Below, one piece after another: positions 22,191 through 33,270 of a DNA stretch of 64,000 nucleotides. This DNA is from Isoetes taiwanensis. Lineage: Eukaryota; Streptophyta; Lycopodiopsida; Isoetales; Isoetaceae. The notes beneath the pieces were generated by a model. That model made no database searches and was not told the DNA's origin. It worked only from the letters and a program-made list of their open reading frames with translations. The stretch's first letter is position 1. Every line of letters starts with the position of its first letter. The stretch covers positions 1,485,927-1,549,926 of the forward strand of contig JAJEKV010000001.1 in the NCBI GenBank assembly GCA_021234155.1, in the 5' to 3' direction. The translations under genes were made by a program, and so were the position numbers.

Positions 22191-22489
22191 AAGGAAGGTT
22201 GGGCATGCACCATTCAATCCAAAAAACCTATTCAATCTAAAAACATGATATACTAACCTTAGAATAGTTGCTTGCGGTGGGATCGGTACTAGCCCATGGA
22301 TCGCCCAAGAACCTCGAAGAAGTAGGGCAAAAGAAGTTCGGGAAAAGCCGGCCGGTGTGGTTTCAAAATATTACAGGCGTCGCATGCGGCGTCCGTCGCA
22401 TCTGACGTTATTTCAAATCTGCGTCGCCGCGGCGTCCCCGGCGATATTTTGTTATAGCGGCGTTATTGTTTTGCATCTTTTTTTTTTAA
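22191..22489. other. Spacer with CGCATGCGGCG motif
   Basis: At 22,378-22,450 the GC-rich phrases GTCGCATGCGGCGTCCGTCGC and GCGTCGCCGCGGCG resemble the subterminal DNA of the CACTA ends. They may mark an internal boundary or an old nested end. No CACAACAAG terminus is present here. Confidence 0.4.
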
Positions 22490-25400
22490 TGTGAAGCTCA
22501 TTAAAGTTTGTCCCTAGGCTTATTTGAGCAGTCACGTTTGGATCCTTGAGCGGAGGATTCAGCGGTCGGATATATAGAGGCGGAGCTTGGGGAGGGTGTT
22601 CATTAGCATCTGGTCCCCGAGGCGGTGCGGGGCATTTGCCTCGAGAACATTTTGGGGTCCGTCTCACGGGGGCCGGGACTCTCCCCTCTTGAGGTGGCCA
22701 TTCAAAGTCGCCTTGTTTGACTTGGGGAAGGGTGCAGTCATGCTTGCCCAACAGCAGGCTGCCCGGACCGTTCTAACCCCAGCAGGGTGCGGACCTTATC
22801 AGAAAATTTTGGAAATTTTCTGTATCTTTAGTGATGACCATGGAAGCCAGGTGACCAAAACCATAATTTAATTCCATGCCATGCATTAACTATGAATTTA
22901 TAAACCATAAATGCAATAAAATGCATAACTAAAAAGTGTGCATCGAAAAAGGCGAGTCTTTGACCGGGGGCAACAAAGGCGGTGCGGACACATTAAAAAT
23001 TTTTCACTTGGAAACTATGAAGCAATCTTTCATCAAAGGTACAATTGTTTACGAGAAACAAAACCGAGTTCATTACAAGTTAGTTATGCCATCCATGTCA
23101 AATAGCTTTAGGGAGCGGAAAAACCAAAACAAAAACCCTTCTAGAATCGGCAAGTCACGGGGTTTTTCGTCCAATGCAATCTTAGACCAAGTATACGTCC
23201 GGTGAGCCAAGGTCAACCCCAAGTACAACGATCCCACAAACTCCATTCCTTTGACCTTAGCTAACCCTTTGACCTAGACCTTCTCCGAAAATTTGAAAAT
23301 TGGGCTGTGTCTTTGGAGATGGGTTAGGAATCGGTGGCAAAAAATCAGAATTTATTTTCATTACAATGCATTAATTGAATTTATGAATGTCTTGCAACGC
23401 AAAAGCCCCCAGACTTCTACTTGCCACATCGGGAGGAGGACAGGCCCAAACTCCGCTCCGTCGAGTTCCCCTTGCTCCGTATTCTCGGCTGCGGCTTCGG
23501 CCAGGTCCCAAGTGCAACAGACCAAGTCTCGGCCCCAAAGCGCCAAACCCTTCTAGAACACAGCAGCCCCTTTGGGTTTACGTTTTGGAGGCCCTCTCCT
23601 GTCGGTCGGGGGACCTTGGGTGACTTGGCGTGGAGTGGGGGTGTTGGCCTTGAGAACACGGACCTAAAATCCCCAGGCTGCTTGCCCCGATTTCCTCTCC
23701 CCAAGGCCACAGGGGCCGGACTGAGGCGACCTCCCTCTCCGGAATCGCGATTTGACTCTGCCAATGGACTCGGAGCGTCGGCGTTGCCACAGGAACCAAG
23801 TTCCGTGGCAGAAGACCACCCGACCTCAAGAAGCGCCAAAGTAGCTCACTTCCATCACACTCGTAGTCAATTGGCCTAGGATGTGGATGCGGGATCTTGT
23901 CGTGGTGGGCGTGAGTGTTTCTTTCTTTTGCAAAACCGACCTTGTAACTTGCTCCCTAGGGTAATTTCGCCATTCGGACGATTTGGCGGGGTTGATTTGC
24001 CATTAGGAGCCTCCCGGTGCCCGAGCGACAAGACAACTGCGGTTTCTACAAAGGTCGACCTCGGGGGGCCCAGCGGTTTGACAAGTTCTCCCGGACCGAT
24101 CTGGAATCTTTTGGGCCTTCGAAGAGGGGCCCTGAATGGAGGATCAGCGGTCGGATGGGGGGCCGGGCTCGGGGGAGGGTGGTCATTAGCGTCTGACCCC
24201 GGGGGGCTGCCGAGGAAGGGCTGCCTCGGGAGCGTTTTTTGGATCCCGCCTCTTGGGGTCCGGACTCTCCCCTCTTGTGAGGGATCCCGCAAGGTCTGGC
24301 CTCGTTTGACTTGGGGAAGGGTGCGGCTCGGTTTGCCACAAACTGCAGGCTGCCTTTGCCGATTCTAATGCTAACCCTTTGACCTAGACCTTCTCAGAAA
24401 ATTTGAAAATTGGGTTGTGTCTTTGGAGATGGGTTAGGAATCTAGGTGGCAAAAAAATCAGAATTTATTTTCGTACAATGCATTAATTGCGAATTTATGA
24501 ATGTCTTGCCCTTTGCCAGCGCCCCAGACTTCTACTTGCCACATCGGGAGGAGGACAGGCCCAAACTCCGCTCCGTCAGTTCCCCTTGCTCCGTATTCTC
24601 GGCTGCGGCTCCTCGGCGGAGTCCCAAGTGCAGCAGACCAAGTCTCGGCCCCCAAAGCGCAAACCCTTCTAGAACACAGCAGCCCACGGGGTTTCGTTTT
24701 GGAGGCCCTCTCCTGTCAGTCCGGGGCGGGACCTTGCCGTGACTTGGCGTGGAGTGGGGGGTGTTGGCCTTGAGCCACGGACCCTAAAATCCCCGGGCTG
24801 CTTGCCCGAATTTCCTCTCCCCAAGGCCACAGGCCCGGGCCAGGCGACCTCCCCTCTCGGGTGCGATTTGACTACGCCAATGGACTCGGAGCGTCGGCGT
24901 TGCCACAGGGGACCAAGTTCCGTGGCGAAGACCACCCGACCTCAGAAGCGCCAAAGTAGCTCACTTCCATCACACTCGTAGTCAATTGGCCTAGGATGTG
25001 GATGCGGGATCTCTTGTCGTGGGGCGTGAGTGTTTCTTTCTTTTGCAAAACCGACCTTGTAACTTGCTCCACAGGGTAATTTCGCCATTAGGACGATTTG
25101 GCGGTCGATTTGCCATTCAAAGACCTCCCGGTGCGAACGACAAGTTTCTTTGCGGTTTCTACAAAGGCCGACCTCGGGGCGCCCCGCGGTTTGACAAGTT
25201 CTCGGACCCGATCTGGAATCTTTTGGGCCTTCTCGAAGAGGGGCCCCTGAGCGGAGGATCAATGGTCGGATAGGGAGGCCGGGCTCCGGGGAGGGTGGTC
25301 ATTAGCGTCACGGCCCAGGGGCTGGCTGCCGGGAAGAGGCTGCCTCGGGAACTTTTTGGATCCGCCTCTTGGGGTCCGGACTCTCCCCTCTTGTGAGGAT

Positions 25401-28400
25401 CAATGCAAGGTCTGGCCTCGTTTGACTTGGGGAAGGGTGCCGGCTCGGTTGCCCCACAGCAGGCTGCCCGGCCGTTCTAATCTTAACCCTTTGACCTAGA
25501 CCTTCTCAGAAAATTTAGAAAATTGGGCTGTGTCTTTGGAAATGGATTAGGATTCAGGTGGCAAAAAATCAAAATTTATTTTTCGTACAATGCATTAATT
25601 GCGAATTTATGAATGTCTTGCCCTGCAAAAAGCGCCCCAAACTTCTACTTGCCACATCGGGAGGAGGACAGGCCCAAACTCCGCTCCGTCAGTTCCCCTT
25701 GCTCCGTATTCTCGGCTGCAGCTCCTCGGCCAGGTCCCAAGTGCAACAGACCAAGTCTCGGCCCCCAAAACGCAAACCCTTCTAGAACACGGCAACCCAC
25801 GGGGTTTCGTTTTGGAGGCCCTCTCCTTGTCGGTCGGGCGGGACCTTGCGGTTTGTGACTTGGCGTGGAGTGGGGGTGTTGGCCTTGAGCCACGGACCCT
25901 AAAATCCCGGAAGGCTGCTTGCCCGAATTTCCTCTCCCCAAGGCCACAGGGGCCGGACAGGCGACCTCCCCTCTCCGGGCTGCGATTTGGCTCGCCAATG
26001 GACTCGAGCGTCGGCGTTGCCCTAGGGACCAAGTTACGTGGCGAGGAAGACCAAAACTCGGCTCCCAAAACAAAAACCCTTCTAGAATAGGCAAGATGTG
26101 GATGGGTTTTCGTTTGGAGGCCCTCTCCTTGTCGGTTGGTGGGGACCTTGCAGGGTATCTTGACATGGAGTGGGGGTGTTGGCCTTGAGCTGGGACCCTA
26201 AACTCCCCGGAAGTTGCTTGCCCGAATTCAGTTCATTACAAGTTAATTATGCCATCCATGTCAAATAGCTTTAGGGGGCGGTCCGTTGAACAAGGGCATT
26301 CTCGCTATCCATATGCCTTGATCTTTGAAACACAACCATCATCACAAGCAACCAAATCTAACCCCCAACCCGCACTAGTCTTTTGCTTTTCTGTAATCAT
26401 TTATCTTCATTCTAGTAGTTATGATGCTTTTCTGTAATCATTTATCTTCATTCTAATAGTTATGATGCTTATATTCTCAATGCAATCTTAGACCAAGTAT
26501 AACGTCCGACACAAGCCAAGGTCAACCCCAAGTACAAGCGATCCCACAAACTCCATTCCTTTGACCTTAGCTAACCCTTTGACCTAGACCTTCTCGAAAA
26601 TTTGAAAATTGGGTGTGTCTTTGGAGATGGGTTAGGAATCGGTAGCAAAAAATCAAATTTATTTTCGTACAATGCATTAATTGCGAATTTATGAATGTCT
26701 TGCCCTTTGCCAAAGCGCCCCCGACTTCTACTTGCCACATCGGGAGGAGGACAGGCCCAAACTCCGCTCCGTCAGTTCCCCTTGCTCCATATTCTCGGCT
26801 GCAGCTTCTCGGCCAGGTCCCAAGTGCAAGAGACCAAGTCTCGGCCCCAAAGCATAAACCCTTCTAGAACACAGCACCCCGGGGTTTCGTTTTGGAGGCC
26901 CTCTCCTTGTCGGATTTGGGGGGACCTTGCGCGTGACTTGGCGTGGAGTGGGGGTGTTGGCCTTGAGCCACGGACCCTAAAATCCCGGGCTGCTTGCCCC
27001 GAATTTCCTCTCCCCAAAGGCCACGGGGCCGGACGGGCGACCTCCCTCTCGGGTGCGATTTGACTACGCCAATGGACTCCTGGCGTCGGCGTTGCCACAG
27101 GAACCAAGTTCGTGGCGGAAGACCACCCGACCTCAAGAAGCGCCAAAGTAGCTCACTTCCATCACACTCGTAGTCAATTGGCCTAGGATGTGGATGCGGG
27201 ATACTGTCGTGGAAGGCGTGAGTGTTTCTTTCTTTTGCAAAACCGACCTTGTAACTTGCTCCCTAGGGTAATTTCGCCATTCAGGGACGATTTGGCGGGG
27301 TCGATTTGCCATTAGGAGCCTCCCGGTGCCCGAGCGACAAGACAACTGCGGTTTCTCAAAGGCCGAGCCTCGGGGCGCCCCGCGGTTTGACAAGTTCTCG
27401 GGACCCGATCCCGGAATCTTTTGGGCCTTCGAAGAGGGGCCCCTGAGCGGAGGATCAGCGGTCGGATGGGGAGGCCGGGCTCGGGAGGGTGGTCATTAGC
27501 GTCAGCCCCAGGGGGGCGGCTGCCGGGAAGGGCTGCCTCGGGAACTTTTGGATCCCGCCTCTTGGGGTCAGGACTCTCCCCTCTTGTGAGGGATGTTTGC
27601 CGCAAGTCTGGCCTCGTTTGACTTGGGGAAGGGTGCCGGCTCGGTTGCCACAGCAGCGGGCTGCCCCGACCGTTCTAATGCTAACCCTTTGACCTAGACC
27701 TTCTCAGAAAATTTAGAAAATTGGGCTGTGTCTTTGGAAATGGATTAGGATTCCGGTGGCAAAAAATCAGAATTTATTTTTAGTACAATGCATTAATTGC
27801 GAATTTATGAATGTCTTGCCCTTTATAGCCCCAGAGCTTCTACTTGCCACATCGGGAGGAGGACAGGCCCAAACTCCGCTCCGTCGGTTCCCCTTGCTCC
27901 GTATTCTCGGCTGCGGCTCCGGCCAGGTCCCAAGTGCTGTGAGACCAAGTCTCGGCCCCCAAAAGCGCCAAACCCTTCTAGAACACAGCAACCCACGGGG
28001 TTTTCGTTTTGGAGGCCCTCTCCTTGTCGAATCGGGGGCGGGACCTTGGCGAAGTGACTTGGCGTGGAGTGGGGGTGTTGGCCTTGAGCACGGACCTAAA
28101 AATCCCGAAGGCTGCTTGCCCCGAATTTCCTCTCCCCAAGGCCACAGGGGCCGGACGGGCGACCTCCCTCTCGGGTGCGATTTGACTCTGCCAATGGACT
28201 CGGGCGTCGGCGTTGCCACAGGGACCAAGTTCCGTGGCGGAAGACCACCCGACCTCAGAAGCGCCAAAGTAGCTCACTTCCATCACACTCGTAGTCAATT
28301 GGCCCTAGGATGTGGATGCGGGATACTTTCGTGGAGGCGTGAGTGTTTCTTTCTTTTGCAAAACCGACCTTGTAACTTTTGCTCCCTAGGGTAATTTCGC

Positions 28401-29285
28401 CCATTAGGGACGATTTGGCGGGTCGATTTGCCATTTAGACCTCCCGGTGCCCGAACGACAAGACAACTGCGGTTTCTGGTAGAGCCTCGGGGCGCCCGCT
28501 GGGTTTGACAAGTTCTCTCGGACCCGATCACGGAATCTTTTGGGCCTTCGAAGAGGGGGCCTGAGCGGAGGATCCAGCGGTGGGATAGAACCGGCAGGGC
28601 TCGGGAGGGTGGTCATTAGCGTCACGCCCCGGGGAGCGCCGGGAAGAGGGCTGCCTCGGGAACTTTTGGATCCAGCCTCTTGGGGTGGGACTCTCCCCTC
28701 TTGTGAGGATCCTGCAAAGGTCAGCCTCGTTTGACAGGGGAAGGGTGCGGCTCGGTTGATCCCCGCAGCGGGCTGCCTCGGCAGATTCTAATGCTAACCC
28801 TTTGACCTAGACCTTCTGAAAATTTGAAAATTGGGCTGTGTCTTTGGAGATGGGTTAGGAATCAGCTAAAAAAAATCAGAATTTATTTTCGTACAATGCA
28901 TTAATTGCGATTTATGAATGTCTTGCCCTTTGCAAAAGCGCCCCCGACTTCTACTTGCCACATCAGGAGGAGGAGGCCCAAACTCCGCTTCGTCGAGTTC
29001 CCCTTACTCCGTATTCGGTTGCGGCTACCGGCCAGGTCCCAAGTTCCGCAAGACCAAGTCCTCGGCCCCAAAGCGCCAAACCCTTCTAGAACCGGCAACC
29101 CACGGGGTTTCGCGTTTTGGAGGCCCTCTCCTTGTCCGGTCAAAGGGACCTTGCTTGGTGACTTGGCGGGGAGTGGGGGTGTTGGCTGAGCACGGACCCT
29201 AAAATCCCCGGGCTTGCCCCGAATTTCCCTCTCCCCAAGGCCCCCGGGGACGGACCCGATGGCTGACCTCCCTCCCCTCCGACCA
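22490..29285. repeat. Satellite array, about six units of 1.1 kb
   Basis: The landmark CTAACCCTTTGACCTAGACC (or the same with one change) occurs at 23261, 24371, 25483, 26571, 27681 and 28794, giving periods of 1110, 1112, 1088, 1110 and 1113 bp. The array is preceded by a partial unit from about 22,540. Each unit repeats further landmarks in order: CTTGCCACATCGGGAGGAGG, GAACCAAGT, TGGATGCGGGAT, GCGGAGGATCAGCGGTCGG. Units differ by many small indels, mostly in C/G runs. The unit starting 25,483 is a variant whose second half carries ATGCCATCCATGTCAAATAG, also found before the array (23,089). Every frame is interrupted and frames differ between units, so I see no conserved protein. Confidence 0.85.
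26385..26466. repeat. 41 bp tandem duplication inside the variant satellite unit
   Basis: GCTTTTCTGTAATCATTTAT and the following 21 bases occur twice in a row (26385-26425, 26426-26466), differing by one base. Confidence 0.9.
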
Positions 29286-29439
29286 GAGAAAATCTAAGTT
29301 TTAACTAAGATACCATTGAAGACTCTTGCATGTTCTAGTCTAGAGGCAATGCTTGAGCTGAACAATATGTGGCTTCTTTGAGCCCATGTTCCAGCCCGTT
29401 CTTTATTCCTCCAGATATAATGTATACCAAAAGGGGGAG

Positions 29440-29510
29440 GGGGGAGGAGAAAAAAGAATTGAATTGAATGGGTTTTATTGCACCACTAAGACCAATAGAC
29501 ATAGCCTATG
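29440..29510 (-). mobile_element. LINE 3' end remnant with (AATTC)n tail
   Basis: On minus: CATAGCCTATGTCT-like bases as ATGTCTATTGGTCTTAGTGG, then GCAATAAAACC, then CATTCAATTCAATTC. It is the same 3' signature as at 993-1100 and 14,085-14,150. It sits between the satellite array and the transposase remnant. Confidence 0.5.
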
Positions 29511-29559
29511 AGAAGGATTGCGAGGATGTGCATAATATTTGACATATAGAATTTAATGA

Positions 29560-30620
29560 TCGTCTCCTCTAGGTGCTAACTAGGAGTCGTCATTGTTAGC
29601 ATTATTGCCAACATTTGTATTAAAATGCCCAAGTACATCAACATTTGTATTTGCCGTGGAATTGATATACGGTGTAAGATCTTTGCATGAGAGCGGGTGG
29701 TCCAACCTCTTGATGCTCGTTTTCCGGTGAGTTTGAATGCCTTGATGCGCGGAGGGCTCTTGGGGCGTTATTGACTCCTCTAGCACAACACCTTGGAATA
29801 TTGGCGTCCCGGTGTAGTTTGTATGATAAACCACCATGTTGGGTCTTGTCGTCGGAAAGAAAAAATCACGGTCAAAGAAGTCGGACGTGAGATTGATATT
29901 GATGGTCTAAATTTTGAAGTGGATATGTGTATGTGTGTACTTCACGTTGTATGCGGAAGGACAAGCGTCTCACTACCGAGGGGTACATCTTGCTAGAGTT
30001 GACAAAAAAAAAAGCCACTTGTTCTATCATACTTTCTTGTAGGCTGCCCCCCTTAATTGAAAGGTCAAACCAATCGACATCGAATATGAAGGTCTTAAAA
30101 TTGCCACCAACATCCACCTCCATTATAGTCTTTAACCTCAGAGCCCAATCACGGGTGGCTTCTCGACGATTACGATCGGCAACACTTGATTGAAACTCCA
30201 TCGTGAATGATGCCATGACTCATGATCCACAAGTCTTCTGTGTATGTCAAGAGAACTCACACGATAGTGGGTCCCATGCCACCATATCGAGGAGTAAGAT
30301 ATATCTTACCAAAAGCACCATTAATGTCAATAGATACAATAACATCAAAAGAAAATACTCGATTTTCGACATCAACATAATTTGTTGCAACTACCTTTTT
30401 CATGACACCTTGTGCGTATGCCCATTCCAGTAGTCTGAAATATACTCCCCTTGTGATATGCATCGGTCAAAGCACGTAGTACCCATTCTCTTTCCATCTT
30501 GTCGCGAGGGTTCATATCCATGGTAGTGCGGGGCTCGCGTCTATTATGTCGTCTCCATTCATGCCTCTTCTCTTCCATTTCTTCCTTTGGCGTTCTCATA
30601 ACCAGCAATCCATTTTGCCA
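29560..30620 (-). pseudogene. CACTA transposase C-terminal remnant
   Basis: Minus-strand frames within 30,608-29,580 read like the C-terminal region (DUF4216-type) of plant En/Spm transposases. GVYFRLLEWAYAQGV with KKVVATNYVD fits the segment before the domain. DWALRLKTIMEVDVGG, FIFDVDWFDLS and MIEQVAFFFVNS fit the domain's order of an EhhELDYGG-like strand, FxCDWFD and AxQVFYV. Frames change near 30,216 and again near 29,890, so it is broken. The catalytic (TNP2/DDE) part is missing from the element. Position and orientation, facing inward from the right terminus, are consistent with a CACTA gene. Confidence 0.5.
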
Positions 30621-30669
30621 TTAGTCGAATTGTAAAGAAGAAATTGATTAACCATAATGATCATATCAG

Positions 30670-31146
30670 CGGGTCATAATCGACGTGTCATATCGCCACA
30701 TATACGCATCGATGTCATATACGCCACATACCGCCATATATACGTCTTGGCATTTCGTCATATACGACACATACGCCACATAATGTCACATATCTGACGC
30801 CGCATGCGGCGCCACGTCATAAACATCCACCGGGCGACACAGCCGCCCACCGGTAGCCCAAGCACACTGGCGTATGTGACGCCACCGTGACGTGTCGAAG
30901 CATGCGGACGCATGCGGCCACTGTTTTCTGCCGCCCACCCTGGCGTGACACTGTCGTCCCGGGCGCCCACCGGCATGACAGACCGCCACGCTGCCCGTGC
31001 GGTGTCGCGGGCATTGCACCACCGCGTCGCATGCACGTGAAACCGCGGCGGACGCCGCGTGGCGCCGCGATGGTGGCGTTATTTGGCGGCGTCACGCCGC
31101 CGCACGTCGCAAGCCCACGCCGCTAAATGTCCATTCTCTTGTTGTG
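30670..31146. repeat. CACTA right subterminal region
   Basis: First ATATACGCC / CATATACG repeats (30,690-30,800), then GC-rich DNA with GCCGCATGCGGCGCC (30,801) and many GCGACG-type phrases up to the terminus. It shares CGCATGCGGCG with the left side (15,548) and with 22,383. Confidence 0.6.
31117..31146 (-). repeat. CACTA right terminal inverted repeat
   Basis: The reverse complement starts CACAACAAGAGAATGGACAT. AGT follows outside at 31147-31149, completing the target duplication. Confidence 0.8.
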
Positions 31147-33270
31147 AGTGCCCGTACCAAAAATGCCTTACGCACTGCTCTAAATCATTCGGTGCCAAAG
31201 AGACGATCGGGCCCCAAACCTCGACCGTTATGGTAGGACGAGGCTCGACCCGGCCAAACTTGAGATGTGACTTCCGATGGCCCCAATCATAGAGCTGCGG
31301 GTGGACTTTGATGCCTCGATGGTATAAAAGCGCTTCAAATTTCATGTTGTCACCTACAAGTGGATGGACGCCCCAACAGAGTTAGAGGGGAACCCACCCC
31401 TAGGTACTTGTAGGTGGTATTGACCTCCACAGTCGGGCCCCCGATATGTGAGTGCAGGGGCATGGGTGGTGTGAAAGGGTAAGGAGGAACCACCATGGTC
31501 TTGGCCATATTCACGCGCATGTCAGCCTTTGGCGAGAATGTGTGTAGGCATCCATGAGATTTGCATAACAGGGGGTGTGGGGAGAAGGTCAACATCGGCA
31601 TCAGATAGGATGAGTGTGGGGATGACACAGTGTTTGGGAGGCTACCATCCCATGCTTTCGATTAGGCGGCTTCCAGCTAAGCGAGGTCCAAATGTAGAGG
31701 CCAAAAAGTGTTGGTGAGGGGCGGCCACATAAAACAGCCGGACCACGATATGGCTCGGTGAATGCTTGGCGTCGGTGAAAGCATCAGGGGCCGTCTAAAG
31801 TTCTTTTTGGACAACTCATCACCCCATTATATGGCATTACGCACGCAGGGTTTGAGAGTGATTGGCTTTTTGATCTCATCCCATAACTTTTGATATGGGG
31901 CCAAAATTTTTTGGATTATCAAAAGCCTTCCTTGTTTTAAAAGTCCACAAAGAGGTTTAAAATACAAGTCCTTTCACCCCGATAGTTTCGGGATGTCTTC
32001 AATCGATTACATGAAGTAAAGATATAGTCCAATTGTTGAGTAGGGGTCTAAGCTTGTGTGAGGGCTCGTTCGTGGTGGGGTCCTTTAGCCTACTTTGTGA
32101 GGGGTCAATCCCATTGCTTTCGAGAATAAAGAGCCATGGGTTTGGCAAAATCTTTTGAAGCCGACCATGATCGTCAGGTAATTGGCGAGCCAGTGTGGAT
32201 TACATGCCCCAATGAATAGGGACAACCACAGCGTGGTCCATTGTGGGAAACCTTCACCTGGCAATGCTGTTGAACATGGTAGTGAGGATGGGCACCGGGC
32301 CGCCTTGCCCATTTGAGTAACTTTCGGCACGATACCATCAAGGTCACCGCCTTCCCATTAGCCACCAAGCAGTGTGCCCTCCACAACATCCTCCTCCGTG
32401 AGAACCAATGGGGGCCATCATGTGGGGGTATGCGACGCTGGCGTCCTCGGTGGGTCATAGAGCCGCCGGGCAGTCTTGTTCCCACTACGGAAGTTGTGAT
32501 GTCCCTTGTGGTCGGGTCGGGCCTTCAAGCACTTTGGCGCCAAAGGTTTGAGGATGAGGTCCGGCAGTCAACATCTCCCCATGCGGCAAGGTACTGGCGC
32601 TTTGTGTCCTCTGGGATGGGGCGCCAGAGCGGTGGTGGTCCAAGTAAGCGGCACGGATCCGAATCGTGGCCTGAGTCGGCACAGATTCTTTTACACTCCG
32701 ATCAAACCACCCAGTGCGAAATGTTGAATTTTGCCCCCGGCGGCCGTGGGGAGGAGTTGCGCAAAGCACCGGGGCGCATCCCGCAATAGTTCGATCAACC
32801 GGAATGCGTCTGCCGCTCTAGTGTGGGGGTCCTTGAAATTGCCGGGCAAAGCGCCCATGATATCTTGCGTGAGTCCTCACGCACCGCTCATAATCAAGAA
32901 TCGAGGATGGCGAGGGGCTGGTGGGGTTTTTGGTGGCTTGCAAACCATGTCCAAAAAGTGGGAGGTGATTTGAGTCGACCTCATCATCATTGCTTAGGTG
33001 CCCGCCCTAAACGGCCGATGAGATGCATATCTTGTCGAACTTCACGAGCACATAGTCCACCACACTAGACCCTCCCCACGATTGTCACATGCTGCGGTGT
33101 ACTGACGAGAAGCGCAACCGCATGTGCCATTGCAAATTATCAAGTAAAAATACTACAGCAGCGTGAGTACCGTTCGCTAAAGCGAGTGACCAGCCATCCG
33201 ATCCTCGTACAGGTTGCCCTCTCATGATGTAGCTTAGAACATCGTCGTGAGGGGGGTCAAGTCTCATGGG
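31147..33270 (-). pseudogene. LINE reverse transcriptase (5' part of interrupted copy)
   Basis: Fragments of a non-LTR reverse transcriptase appear in order on the minus strand across changing frames. DGIVPKVTQMGKAARCP and GEGFPQWTT with NYLTIMVG (about 32,335-32,160) match the region before and around the 'NYRTI' box. LFYVAAPHQHF marks the following block. LSDADVDLL near 31,600 stands for the YADD catalytic box with a change. SPKADMRVNMAKT then YKYLGV (31,545-31,390) are the thumb motifs. LEQCVRHFWYGH runs up to the CACTA border. Many stops and frameshifts make it dead. The rest of the copy lies at 14,085-15,006, beyond the inserted CACTA element. Confidence 0.7.

Larger units (their letters stand above)
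15007..31146. mobile_element. 16.1 kb CACTA (En/Spm) transposon with nested contents
   Basis: The left end reads CACAACAAGAAAAGGGGCAT and the reverse complement of the right end reads CACAACAAGAGAATGGACAT, both continuing ATTTA and into GC-rich subterminal DNA. Plant CACTA elements typically end CACTACAAGAAAA, so these termini differ by one base in the name-giving pentamer. Both ends are flanked by AGT. The left subterminal region has a CACGTG-rich array and the right one a GC-rich block with ATATACGCC-type repeats. Inside are a kinase-like pseudogene, tRNA-like units, a polypurine tract, a 1.1 kb satellite array, a LINE tail and a remnant of the CACTA transposase C-terminal region. No DDE core was found, so it is not autonomous in its present form. 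Confidence 0.8.

Noticed and set aside
21364-22206. Minus frames of up to 280 codons, Phe/Ser/His-rich, looking like membrane proteins
   Set aside because: Low-complexity translation of the GA-rich tract; three frames are open at once.
23417-28394. Many frames of 80-212 codons in the 1.1 kb units
   Set aside because: The same unit is read in different frames in different copies and none is kept open in all, so these are not a conserved gene.
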